Origin: Trueperaceae bacterium
GTDB lineage: Bacteria > Deinococcota > Deinococci > Deinococcales > Trueperaceae
Length of the DNA: 64,000 nt
NCBI GenBank assembly: GCA_023954415.1
Contig: JAMLIB010000001.1
Location: 266,001 to 330,000 of the forward strand
Reading direction: 5' to 3'
Position numbers and translations under genes: made by a program. Below, one piece after another: positions 47,463 through 56,093 of this stretch. The notes under the pieces are model-generated. The model was not told the DNA's origin. It saw only the letters and a list, made by a program, of their open reading frames with translations, and ran no database searches. Each line of letters begins with the position of its first letter. The first letter of the stretch is position 1.

Positions 47463-49667
47463 CTAGACGAGCGAGACCGGCCGCGCGAACACGGCGGCGC
47501 CGTCCTCGATCGTCACGATCAGCGGCTCCTCGCCGCCGTGCTCGAGGAGCTCGAGCGAGAGGGGGTCCTCGATGAACTCGCGGATGACGCCGCGCAGGGG
47601 CCGCACGCTCTCCCCCTTGGGGAGGCGTTCCACGAGGAAGGAGGCGACCTCGGGTCCGAACGTCACGTGGACGTCGCGGCCCTGGAGCTCGTGGCGGATG
47701 TCGTCGAGCATCTGGTTCGTGATGATGACGATGTCTTCCTTCGTGAACGAGTCGAAGGCGATGACCTCGTCGAGCCGGTCGAGGAACTCGGGGGAGAAGA
47801 TGCCCTTGAGCGGCTCCGTGCTCTGCTGTGCGCCGTCCTGGAAGCCGATGAGGCTCCCGGAGCGGTTGAAGCCCGTGTTGCTCGTCATGATCAGGATGAC
47901 GCGGCGGAGGTCCACGGTGCGGCCGAGGCCGTCCGTCAGGCGGCCGTCGTCGAGGACCTGCAGGAACGTGTTGTAGATGTCCGGGTGCGCCTTCTCGATC
48001 TCGTCGAGGAGCACGACGCTGAAGGGCTGGCGCCTGACTGCCTCCGTGAGCCTGCCGCCCTGCTCGTGGCCGACGTAGCCCGGAGGGGCGCCGATGAGCT
48101 TGCTTATCGAGTGCGGCTCCTGGTACTCGCTCATGTCGAGGCGCACTAGCGAGCGCTCGCTGCCGAAGAGGAGCGTGGCGAGTTGCTTCGCGAGGTAGGT
48201 CTTGCCGACGCCGGACGGACCGACGAACAGGAAGGAGGCCGCGACGCGGGTGCGCCCGCCGAGGCCGACGCGCGCGCGCCTGAGCGCCGCGCCGAGGGCG
48301 CGGATGGCGTTGCGCTGCCCGACGACGTGCCGCTTGAGGTGCTCCTCGATGTGGGCGAGCTTCTCGTTGTCCTGGTCGTCGACGTAGATGCCGCCCCAGG
48401 AGTCGACTACGGCCTCGAGGTCCTCGCGGCTCACGATGGGCGTGCCGTCCGGCTCCTCCAGGACGGGGAAGCCGAGCGACTTGTTGAGGCGCGTCCGGGC
48501 GGCAGCCTCGTCGATGAGGTCGATGGCCTTGTCGGGGAAGTTGCGGCCAGGCAGGCTGCGCTCGCCGAAGCGGACGGCCAGCTCCAGCATCTCCTTCGGG
48601 ATGACGACGCCGTGGTGGGCCTCGTACTTGTTGCGCAGGCCGACGAGGATCTCGAGCGACTCCTCGGGGGAGGGCTCGAGGACGATGACGGGTTGGAAGC
48701 GCCGCTCGAGAGCGGCGTCCTTCTCGATGTAGCGGTGGTACTCGCCCGTCGTGGTGGCGCCGATGACCTGCACCTCGCCGCGGGAGAGGGGTGGCTTGAG
48801 GATGTTGGCGGCGTCGAGCGTGCCCTCGGCCCCGCCCGCCCCGACGAGTGTGTGCAGCTCGTCGATGAAGGCCACGACGCGGGCGTTCTTGAGCTCCTCG
48901 ATGATCTGCCTGAGCCGCTCCTCGAACTCGCCCCGGTACTTCGTGCCGGCAACGACGTTGCTGAGGTCGATGGAGAGGACCCTGACGTTGAGCAGCGTTG
49001 GTGGGACGCGGCCCTCGACGATGGCCTGGGCCAGCCCCTCGACGATGGCCGTCTTGCCGACGCCCGGCTCGCCGATGAGCACCGGGTTGTTCTTCGTGCG
49101 GCGTGAGAGGATCTGGATGACCCTGCGGATCTCCTCCGTGCGCCCGATGACCGGGTCGAGCTTGCCGTCGTGCGCCTCGCGCGTGAGGTCGCGCGCGTAC
49201 TCGTCGAGGAACGGCGTGTTGACGGCGCCCGCCTGGTTCTTCGGGTCGGCGGCGGCGAGGATGCGCCAGCGCACCGCGTCGACGTCGCGCGTGAGGTTCT
49301 GCAGTATCCGGTAGGCGACGCCGTCGCCCTCGCGGATGATGCCGAGCAGGATGTGCTCCGTGGCGATGACGTTCGAGCCGAGGCTGCGCGCTTCCGAGCC
49401 GGCGAGCTCCATGACCCGCCTGGCGCGCGGCGTGATGGCCGCCTCGTTCTTGGGCAGGCCGTCGCCGCGGCCGACCATCTCCTCGACGAGGAGCCGGAAG
49501 TTGTCGAGGGTGGCGTCGAACTCTTCGAGGATCTTGCTGGCCGTGCCCCCCTCGCGCATCAGGCCGAGGAGGAGGTGCTCGGGGCCGATCATGCCGTGCC
49601 CGAGCCGCGTGCCTTCCTCGCGCGCGTAGTGGAAGACGAGCTTCGAACGGTCGTCGTACCTGTTCAT
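47463..49667 (-). CDS. clpC: Clp protease ATP-binding subunit, ClpC-type
   Basis: 734 residues from ATG 49667 (MNRYDDRSKLVF). A Clp N-domain with two repeats (about 1-145) is followed by AAA domain 1 (GEPGVGKTA, FIDELHT) and AAA domain 2 (GPSGVGKTYLAK, VLLDEIEKAHPD), then a C-terminal D2-small domain. It unfolds proteins for the ClpP protease. The coiled middle domain typical of ClpC/ClpB seems absent: only a short linker joins the two AAA modules, so ClpA-like naming is also defensible. First gene of clpC-radA-PIN. Confidence 0.9.
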   Translation of the reverse strand: MNRYDDRSKLVFHYAREEGTRLGHGMIGPEHLLLGLMREGGTASKILEEFDATLDNFRLLVEEMVGRGDGLPKNEAAITPRARRVMELAGSEARSLGSNVIATEHILLGIIREGDGVAYRILQNLTRDVDAVRWRILAAADPKNQAGAVNTPFLDEYARDLTREAHDGKLDPVIGRTEEIRRVIQILSRRTKNNPVLIGEPGVGKTAIVEGLAQAIVEGRVPPTLLNVRVLSIDLSNVVAGTKYRGEFEERLRQIIEELKNARVVAFIDELHTLVGAGGAEGTLDAANILKPPLSRGEVQVIGATTTGEYHRYIEKDAALERRFQPVIVLEPSPEESLEILVGLRNKYEAHHGVVIPKEMLELAVRFGERSLPGRNFPDKAIDLIDEAAARTRLNKSLGFPVLEEPDGTPIVSREDLEAVVDSWGGIYVDDQDNEKLAHIEEHLKRHVVGQRNAIRALGAALRRARVGLGGRTRVAASFLFVGPSGVGKTYLAKQLATLLFGSERSLVRLDMSEYQEPHSISKLIGAPPGYVGHEQGGRLTEAVRRQPFSVVLLDEIEKAHPDIYNTFLQVLDDGRLTDGLGRTVDLRRVILIMTSNTGFNRSGSLIGFQDGAQQSTEPLKGIFSPEFLDRLDEVIAFDSFTKEDIVIITNQMLDDIRHELQGRDVHVTFGPEVASFLVERLPKGESVRPLRGVIREFIEDPLSLELLEHGGEEPLIVTIEDGAAVFARPVSLV

Positions 49668-49973
49668 GCACCCACCGGGTAAGCGGTCGAGGGGGAGCCC
49701 GCGTGGCGCGGGGTCGCTGGAAGCGGGATCGTCGGAAGCGGACTGCGCCGCGTGTACATGCCGCAATAGTACCCGCACGGGCCACAGGGCGGCTGCGACT
49801 TCGTTACCTTTTCCTTCACGGAGCCGTCAGGATTCGCGCGCGCGCGGCTCTCTACTCGCCGGCGGCCAGGCGAACACCGGCCCCGTTCGCGGCTTCGTGC
49901 CCCGGCCTGCGTTTAGAATCCGAAGGTCGGCACGGCGCTTGCGAACGGTCGCCGTGCGGCCATTAGGAGTCGC
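49668..49973. other. 306-base divergent region between clpC and glyQ
   Basis: No gene. It holds a candidate clpC -10 box on the minus strand (TACTAT, 49771-49766) and the glyQ -10 box TAGAAT (49914-49919). About 54 bases of glyQ leader end in AGGAG; no T-box features were found. Confidence 0.5.
49914..49919 (+). promoter_or_regulatory. -10 box (TAGAAT) of glyQS
   Basis: TAGAAT is followed by a 54-base leader ending in AGGAG just before ATG 49974. A -35 hexamer is not clear. Confidence 0.45.
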
Positions 49974-50858
49974 ATGCTGTTCCAAGAGATCCTCTCGCGT
50001 CTCGACCGCTTCTGGGCCGACCGCGGCTGTGTGGTCGCCCCGCCGCAGGACACCGAAGTCGGCGCCGGCACCTTCTACCCGACGACCTTCCTCCGGGCGC
50101 TCGGTCCGGAGCCGTGGCGGGTGGCCGGCATCGCGCCGAGCCGTCGGCCCGCCGACGGCCGTTACGGCGACAACCCGTACCGCTTCCAGTACTTCTACCA
50201 GTACCAGGTCCTCCTCAAGCCGTCGCCCGACGACGTCCAGACCCTGTACCTCGACTCGCTCTACGCGCTCGGGATCGACCCCAACGCCCACGACATCCGC
50301 TTCGTGGAGGACAACTGGGAGTCGCCCACCCTCGGCGCCTGGGGGCTCGGGTGGGAAGTCTGGATGGACGGCATGGAGATCACGCAGTTCACGTACTTCC
50401 AGCAGGTGGCCGGCTTCGACTGCAGGCCCGTCTCCGTGGAGTTGACCTACGGGCTAGAGCGCCTCGCCATGTACTTGCAGGGCAAGCGCCACGCGTTCGA
50501 CGTCGAGTTCGCGCCCGGCGTGACGCTCGGCGACCTGAGGCGCGACATGGAGGTCCAGCACTCCCGCTACAACTTCGAGGAGTCCGACCCCGAGCTCCAA
50601 CGCCTGCTCTTCGACAAGTTCGAGGTGGAGGCCTACCGGCTGCTAGGCAAGGGGCTCGTCTACCCGGGTTACGAGTTCGTGCTGCGCTCCTCGCACGCCT
50701 TCAACCTCCTTGACGCGCGCGGCGTGCTGTCGCAGACGGAGCGCCAGGGCTACGTCCAGCGCGTCAGGCGCATGGCCGAGACGACGGCCAGGACGTACTT
50801 GCAGCCGGCCGACGACGGCGAGGCCGGCCAGACGACCGCGCCCGGGAAGGGGGCGTAG
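49974..50858 (+). CDS. glyQ: Glycyl-tRNA synthetase alpha subunit
   Basis: 294 residues, full length. Class II catalytic motifs typical of GlyQ are present ([51 protein letters not shown]). With GlyS it forms the bacterial alpha2beta2 enzyme charging tRNA-Gly. The ATG has AGGAG upstream. The glyS start is 3 bases downstream, so the two are one operon. Confidence 0.97.
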   Translation: MLFQEILSRLDRFWADRGCVVAPPQDTEVGAGTFYPTTFLRALGPEPWRVAGIAPSRRPADGRYGDNPYRFQYFYQYQVLLKPSPDDVQTLYLDSLYALGIDPNAHDIRFVEDNWESPTLGAWGLGWEVWMDGMEITQFTYFQQVAGFDCRPVSVELTYGLERLAMYLQGKRHAFDVEFAPGVTLGDLRRDMEVQHSRYNFEESDPELQRLLFDKFEVEAYRLLGKGLVYPGYEFVLRSSHAFNLLDARGVLSQTERQGYVQRVRRMAETTARTYLQPADDGEAGQTTAPGKGA

Positions 50859-50861
50859 GCC

Positions 50862-53027
50862 GTGGCCGAGCTGCTGTTCGAGATAGGTACGGAAGAGCTA
50901 CCGAGCTGGTACGTGGCGCGCGGCGAGGCCGGGCTTAACGACCTGCTGAGCTCGCGGCTCGCCGCCGCCCAGCTCGCGCCCGAGAGCGTCCGCGTCTACG
51001 CGACGCCCCGCCGCCTCGCGGCCTGGGTGCTGGGCTTGCCCGAGTCGACCCCGCGGCGGGTCGAGGAGCGGCGCGGGCCGCCGGCGAACGTGGCGTTCAC
51101 GAGCGCGGGCGAGCTCACCAAGGCCGCCTTGGCGTTCGCCGCCAAGAACGGCGTCGTGGCCTCCGACCTGGTGCGGCTGGACGACGACAGGGGGAGCTAC
51201 GTCTACGCCAACGTGCCCGTCGGGGGCGAGCCGGCCGCCGAACTCCTGCCCGAGCTGCTCGCCGGTGTGGTCCGCGACCTGCCCGCCCCCCGCAAGATGC
51301 GCTGGGGCGACGAGCCGACGCCCTTCATCAGGCCGATCGCGTGGTTGGTCGCGCTCCTCGACGGGCGGGTCCTGAACGTCGAGGTCGCCGGCGTGCGGGC
51401 CGGGAGCCGTTCGCGCGGCCATCGTTTCCTCGCCCCCGGCGAGTTCGAGGTGGGCGGCGGGGCGGAGTACGCGGCGGAGCTGGCGCGGCGGTTCGTCGTC
51501 GCCGACAGGGCCGAGCGGCGGGCCGCGACATGGCAGGCCGTGAGGACCGTGGCGGGGGAGGCGGGCTTCACGGCGGACGAGGCGCCCGCGCTACTCGACG
51601 AGGTCACCGACCTGGTGGAGAGCCCGTTCGCCATCCTCGGCAGGTTCGGCGACGAGTTCCTCGAGCTGCCGGAGGAGGTCCTCGCCACGGTGATGATCAA
51701 GCACCAGCGGTTCTTCCCGACCAGGGCTGCGGGCGGCGCCTTCGCGCCGGCGTTCGTCGGCGTGGCCAACACCCGCGTCGCAGACGAGGGCGTCGTGCGC
51801 TCCGGTTACGAGCAGGTGCTGGCCGGCCGGCTCTACGACGCGCGCTTCTTCTGGCGCTCGGATAGGCGCAAGAGCCTGTCGCAGCACGCCTGGGGCCTCT
51901 CCGGCATCGCCTTCCAGAAGGAGCTCGGCAGCATGGCGGACAAGGCCGCGCGCGTCGGCGTGGCCGCCAGGCTCCTCATGGACGCGCTCGGGATCGCCGG
52001 CGCCGAGGCGGAGGCCGCCAAGCAGGCGCTGCCCGTCTTCCGCTCCGACCTGGCCACGGAGATGGTGTTCGAGTTCCCGGAGCTGGAAGGCGTCATGGCG
52101 CGCGCCTACGCCCTCGCCGAGGGGCTGCCCGCCGCCACCGCCGAGGCGCTGTACGGCGGCGTGAGGCCGAAGACGCACGAGGACGGCGTGCCGACGACTC
52201 CGGCGGGCGCGGTCCTCTCGGTGGCGGACAAGGTCGACAAGCTCGTCGGCTTCTTCGCCCTCGGCAAGCGCCCGAGCGGCTCCGCCGACCCCTTCGCCCT
52301 CCGCCGGGACGGCCTCGCCGTCGTGCGCGTGCTGGCCGAGCGCGGCTGGCCGCTGCCCGTCACCACCGTGGTCGAGGCCGCCGCAGCCGCTTACGCCGAC
52401 GGCCCCGTGAGCGTGACGACCGAGGTGCAGGACGCGGTCGTCGAGTTCCTGTGGGACCGCGTCGCCTCGCTGCTCACGGACCGCGGCGCGAGCGTACCGG
52501 TCGTCCGCGCCGCCATCCTCGGCTCCGTGACCGTCGTGGGCGCAGCCAGGCGGGCCCTCCTCCTCGAGGCCCTGCTTCAGCGCGAGGAGATGCCCGACCT
52601 GCTCGCCCTCTACAAGCGCGCCGCCAACCTCTCGCGTTCCGAGGCCATTCCGGAGCCCGCGGGCACCCCGGTACAGCCGGCCGCGCCGGGGCAGGGCGTG
52701 AAGCTGGAGCTCTTCCAGGAGGAGGCGGAGCCGCGCCTGCTCGAGGCGCTGCCCGGCGCCCTCGCCGGAGTGCAGGCGCTCCTAGGCGCCGCCAAGGCGC
52801 AGCTGCCGGGCTGGGACATCCGCGACGCCGCGCCGGTCGCACTGAGCGGCCTCGAGGGCGCCATGCAGGAGGTCGTGAGCCTCAAGGCGCCGCTCTACGA
52901 GTTCCTCGACTCGGTGCACGTGCTCTCGGACGACCTGGACGTGCGCCGCAACCGCTTGACCCTGCTCGGCGAGGTCGTGCGGATCCTGCGTCAGCTCGGG
53001 AGCCTGGAGCAGCTCGCGGTCGGCTGA
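50862..53027 (+). CDS. glyS: Glycyl-tRNA synthetase beta subunit
   Basis: 721 residues starting from GTG (AELLFEIGTEELPSWYV). The family HD-like motif region, MIKHQRFFPTR and the KRPSGSADPFALRRDGLAVV signature are present, with a C-terminal anticodon-binding domain. It recognises tRNA-Gly and supports the GlyQ active site. Confidence 0.97.
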   Translation: MAELLFEIGTEELPSWYVARGEAGLNDLLSSRLAAAQLAPESVRVYATPRRLAAWVLGLPESTPRRVEERRGPPANVAFTSAGELTKAALAFAAKNGVVASDLVRLDDDRGSYVYANVPVGGEPAAELLPELLAGVVRDLPAPRKMRWGDEPTPFIRPIAWLVALLDGRVLNVEVAGVRAGSRSRGHRFLAPGEFEVGGGAEYAAELARRFVVADRAERRAATWQAVRTVAGEAGFTADEAPALLDEVTDLVESPFAILGRFGDEFLELPEEVLATVMIKHQRFFPTRAAGGAFAPAFVGVANTRVADEGVVRSGYEQVLAGRLYDARFFWRSDRRKSLSQHAWGLSGIAFQKELGSMADKAARVGVAARLLMDALGIAGAEAEAAKQALPVFRSDLATEMVFEFPELEGVMARAYALAEGLPAATAEALYGGVRPKTHEDGVPTTPAGAVLSVADKVDKLVGFFALGKRPSGSADPFALRRDGLAVVRVLAERGWPLPVTTVVEAAAAAYADGPVSVTTEVQDAVVEFLWDRVASLLTDRGASVPVVRAAILGSVTVVGAARRALLLEALLQREEMPDLLALYKRAANLSRSEAIPEPAGTPVQPAAPGQGVKLELFQEEAEPRLLEALPGALAGVQALLGAAKAQLPGWDIRDAAPVALSGLEGAMQEVVSLKAPLYEFLDSVHVLSDDLDVRRNRLTLLGEVVRILRQLGSLEQLAVG

Positions 53028-53051
53028 GCCGCGCGGCGTCCAAGCGCATGC

Positions 53052-53081
53052 GCAGGCCCCGGGCGCGAACCCGGGGCCTGC
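53052..53081. terminator. Hairpin terminator between glyS and tRNA-Leu
   Basis: GCAGGCCCCGGG (53052-53063), loop CGCGAA and CCCGGGGCCTGC (53070-53081) form a perfect 12-bp stem. No T-run follows on either strand, so termination strength is uncertain. Confidence 0.6.
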
Positions 53082-53113
53082 CATATGGCGTTCGAGGTGC
53101 TGGGCGCAGCGGT

Positions 53114-53200
53114 TGGTGCCGAAGGTGGGACTTGAACCCACACGTCCTTGCGGACACATGACCCTGAATCATGCGCGTCTACCGATTCCGCCACTTCGGC
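53114..53200 (-). tRNA. tRNA-Leu (anticodon CAG)
   Basis: 87 bases with the long variable arm of a class II tRNA (TGTCCGCAAGGACG). The acceptor stem pairs GCCGAAG with CTTCGGC. The anticodon loop TTCAGGG between CATGA and TCATG gives CAG. The T arm is GTGGG-TTCAAGT-CCCAC. The CCA end is encoded. Confidence 0.95.
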
Positions 53201-53308
53201 TCGCGCCCAGCGCGCGGCCCTTCGAGGCCGCGGCTGCTGATAGTAACACGCACGAGACGGCGCGCAAGGGGTGGCGTCGCGCGCCTGGAGGGGCGCGAAG
53301 GTGGAAGC

Positions 53309-54397
53309 TCAGCCGACGAGCTCGCCGTCTCGCAGGAAGGGCTCGCCGTCGAGCGTGACGCCGCCTCCGCCCCGCAGGTCGCAGATGAGGTCCCAGTGGA
53401 TGCTGCTCTCGTTCTTGCCACCCGTCTCCGGGTAGGAGGAGCCGAGCGCGAGGTGGACGGTCCCGAGGATCTTCTCGTCGAACAACGTCTGCAGCGTGGG
53501 CACCGTGATGTGCGGGTTCGTGCCGATGCCGAGCTCGCCCAGGTAGCGCGCGCCGGCGTCCGCTGCCAGGCGCGCGTCGAGCAGCTCCTGGCCGCGCCGC
53601 GCGCTCGCGGAGACGACCTTGCCGCCCGCGAAGCGCAGGGTGACGCCCTCGACGATCGTGCCGGACACGCTCGACGGGATCTCGAACGTTATGACGCCCT
53701 CGGCCGACGACTCGATCGGGCCCGTGAAGACCTCGCCGGAGGGCATGTTGCGCTTCCCGTCCGAGTTGGCCCATGTGCGGCCCGTCACGTCCAGGCGTAG
53801 GTCGGTGCCCGGGCCCGTGATGTGCACCTCGCGGCCGAGCGCCAGGCGGTCGGCCAAGCGCTGCTGCGCCGCCCCGAGCTCGCGCCAGCGCGCGGCCGGG
53901 TCCGGGTCGTCCAAGAACATGGACCCGAACACGAAGCGCTCGTAGGCCTCGCTGCTCATGCCGGCGGCCTGGGCCGCCGCCGGCGTCGGGTACAAGGTGC
54001 CGACCCAGCGCGTGTGACGCGTCCTACGGTTGGTCACCGTCCGCAGCCGCTTCCCGAGCGCCGCCTGCCTCGACGGGTCGACCCCCTCGAGCTCGAACGC
54101 GTTCGTTGGGGCGTTCACGCGGATGTAGGCGTCCATGCGCTCCATCTCCGCCAGGAGGGTGGCCGGCTCGGAGGCGAGGAGCTCGTCGTCGGCCAACTCG
54201 AGCAGGTCGGCGGTCTGCTCCGGGTAGACGAGGCGCAAGTGCGGCTCGCCGCCGGCGCTCAGGACGCGGCGCGTGACGGCGCGCGCGAGGTCGAGCGCTG
54301 CGACATCGACCTGCACGAACACCTGATCACCCGGGACGATGCTCGTGCAGTAGGTCACGAGCAGGTCTGCGTGGCGTTCCAGGATGGCATGGATCAT
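53309..54397 (-). CDS. M29 family aminopeptidase
   Basis: 362 residues, slightly shorter than the ~410 of AmpS/AmpT. The C-terminal half keeps the metal-ligand segments: GVITFEIPSS, ELGIGTNPHI, EKILGTVHLALG and SIHWDLICDL. These thermophile-type enzymes remove N-terminal residues in the cytosol using cobalt or zinc. ATG 54397 is supported by a TACGGT box 7 bases upstream. The gene diverges from the rlu gene. Confidence 0.93.
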   Translation of the reverse strand: MIHAILERHADLLVTYCTSIVPGDQVFVQVDVAALDLARAVTRRVLSAGGEPHLRLVYPEQTADLLELADDELLASEPATLLAEMERMDAYIRVNAPTNAFELEGVDPSRQAALGKRLRTVTNRRTRHTRWVGTLYPTPAAAQAAGMSSEAYERFVFGSMFLDDPDPAARWRELGAAQQRLADRLALGREVHITGPGTDLRLDVTGRTWANSDGKRNMPSGEVFTGPIESSAEGVITFEIPSSVSGTIVEGVTLRFAGGKVVSASARRGQELLDARLAADAGARYLGELGIGTNPHITVPTLQTLFDEKILGTVHLALGSSYPETGGKNESSIHWDLICDLRGGGGVTLDGEPFLRDGELVG

Positions 54398-54404
54398 GGG
54401 GCGA

Positions 54405-54410
54405 ACCGTA
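54405..54410 (-). promoter_or_regulatory. Leaderless-type -10 box (TACGGT) of the M29 aminopeptidase gene
   Basis: TACGGT ends 7 bases before ATG 54397 on the minus strand. Confidence 0.4.
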
Positions 54411-54538
54411 ACACCGCGGCCCACGCGTCGCGGCGTCCTGGCGCCGCCACGGCATGCGGGTCGCCACGGCCGCGGGCGTGGCCGCGGCGCCCACCGTGCC
54501 CACGCCGGTGGGCGCTCGCACGCTGCGTCCGGCGCCGC

Positions 54539-54544
54539 TATCAT
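54539..54544 (+). promoter_or_regulatory. Leaderless-type -10 box (TATCAT) of the pseudouridine synthase gene
   Basis: TATCAT ends 8 bases before ATG 54553. Confidence 0.45.
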
Positions 54545-54552
54545 GCGGGCGG

Positions 54553-55371
54553 ATGAGCGACGACAGACAGCGTAGGAAGCAACCGAGCGCGGACGCGCGC
54601 AAGCGCCGACCGCCTCAGCGGAAGCGGCCGCAGGCGCCTCGAGAGCCCGAGGAGAGCCTGGCAGGAGAGCGCGTGCAGCGCCTGATCGCCAGGACCGGCA
54701 TCGCCAGCCGACGCGGGGCCGAGGACCTGATCAGGCGGGGGCGCGTGCGCATCAACGGGCGCGTGGCCCAACTCGGCGACCGCGCCGAGCGCGGCGACGA
54801 CGTGCGCGTGGACGGCAAGCAGGTCGGCGAGCCTCAGGAGCACGTCACGTACGTTCTCAACAAGCCGGCCGGTTACGTCACGACCGCGCGTGACGAGCGG
54901 GGCCGCGCCACGGTCTTCGACCTCCTCCCCCCGACCCCAGGGCTGCACTCCGTCGGCCGCCTCGACCGCGACTCCGAGGGGCTGCTGCTCCTGACGACGG
55001 ACGGCGACCTCACGCTCCGCCTAACCCACCCGCGCTACGAGCTGGAGAAGGAGTACCGGGTGTGGACCAAGGAGGGCCGCCTCGACGGCGTCACGCTCAA
55101 GAAGCTCCTGGTCGGCATCGAGCTGGAGGACGGCGTCGCGGCTGCCCGCAGCGTACGCCCCGCGCCGGGCGGGGCCGTCGTGGTCCTCACGGAGGGGCGC
55201 AAGCGCGAGGTGCGGCGCCTCTTCAAGGCCCTCGGCTACCCGGTCGAGCGGCTCGTCAGGGTGCGCGTCGGGACCGTGAAGCTCGGCGACCTCGCCTCCG
55301 GGGCGTTCCGCGAGCTCGGCGAGAAGGAGCTGCGCTCCCTCGGCTACGTGCCGGCCGAGCGCGACGCCTGA
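54553..55371 (+). CDS. Pseudouridine synthase, RluB/RsuA family
   Basis: 272 residues. A basic, disordered N-terminus (about 1-35) is followed by an S4 RNA-binding domain (RVQRLIARTGIASRRGAEDL, about 40-100) and the synthase domain. The catalytic motif is GRLDRDSEGLLLLTTDGDLT, where the Asp of LDRDSEG is catalytic; KREVRRLFKALGYPV is the conserved C-terminal part. It modifies an rRNA uridine; RluB-like 23S specificity is likely but not proven. The start is supported by a -10 box 8 bases upstream. Confidence 0.92.
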   Translation: MSDDRQRRKQPSADARKRRPPQRKRPQAPREPEESLAGERVQRLIARTGIASRRGAEDLIRRGRVRINGRVAQLGDRAERGDDVRVDGKQVGEPQEHVTYVLNKPAGYVTTARDERGRATVFDLLPPTPGLHSVGRLDRDSEGLLLLTTDGDLTLRLTHPRYELEKEYRVWTKEGRLDGVTLKKLLVGIELEDGVAAARSVRPAPGGAVVVLTEGRKREVRRLFKALGYPVERLVRVRVGTVKLGDLASGAFRELGEKELRSLGYVPAERDA

Positions 55372-55553
55372 GGACGCGCCGGCGGGTCGCGGCCGTGGCC
55401 AGGCCCGCCCAGGCGGACGTGTGGGGCCGCCCGAGGTCGCGCGACGCCTCGATCCCGTACCGCTGCGAGCGGCAGGGCGGTACCCTGTGGGGTCCCGCGC
55501 GGCGCCGGCCGCGCGCGCAAGGCGGCCGTCGCCTTGAGGAACTGGAGTTCTAG

Positions 55554-56093
55554 GTGAGCGAGAGCATCTTCCATCTGGGGACGGGTCCCGTGCACGTGAG
55601 CGCCGAGCAGATCGCCGAGCGCGTCAAGGAGCTCGGCGCGCAGATCGCCGCGGACCATCCGACCGGCGAGCTGCACCTCATCTGCGTCCTGAACGGCGCT
55701 TTCATGTTCATGGCCGACCTGGTGCGCGCCATCGACCGGCCCCTGACCGTCGACTTCCTGAGCGTGTCCTCCTACGGCTCGCGCACGGAGTCGAGCGGCG
55801 AGGTGCGCCTCGTGAAGGACCTCGACCAGAGCCTCAAGGACCGCCAGGTCGTGCTGGTCGAGGACATCGTCGACACGGGGCTGACCATGCAGTACCTCCT
55901 CGCGTACCTCAAGGGCCGGTCGCCGAGGTCGGTGAAGGTCGCCACCCTGCTCAGCAAGCCTTCGAGGCGCAAGGTCGAGGTGCCCGTCGACTACGTCGGC
56001 TTCACGATCCCCGACGCCTACGTGTACGGTTACGGCCTCGACGTCGACCACCGCCTGCGCAACCTCCCGTTCGTCACGAGTCAGGCGACCTGA
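55554..56093 (+). CDS. hpt: Hypoxanthine phosphoribosyltransferase
   Basis: 179 residues, normal length. The PRPP loop VVLVEDIVDTGLTMQYL and early LICVLNGAFMFMADL motif, plus SYGSRTESSGEV, identify the purine salvage enzyme converting hypoxanthine or guanine to IMP or GMP. GTG 55554 has TGGAG 6 bases upstream. It shares one base with the M23 peptidase start (TGATG). Confidence 0.95.
   Translation: MSESIFHLGTGPVHVSAEQIAERVKELGAQIAADHPTGELHLICVLNGAFMFMADLVRAIDRPLTVDFLSVSSYGSRTESSGEVRLVKDLDQSLKDRQVVLVEDIVDTGLTMQYLLAYLKGRSPRSVKVATLLSKPSRRKVEVPVDYVGFTIPDAYVYGYGLDVDHRLRNLPFVTSQAT

Noticed and set aside
47422-49785. 787-codon minus-strand frame overlapping clpC
   Set aside because: Arg/Pro/His-rich frame-shifted shadow of clpC; clpC itself has all AAA motifs.
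53052-53081. CRISPR-like or mobile-element inverted repeat after glyS
   Set aside because: A single perfect hairpin with no repetition or spacer; best read as a terminator.
52991-53194. Small minus-strand frame over tRNA-Leu (MAESVDAHDSG...)
   Set aside because: A familiar false protein produced by translating a tRNA gene.
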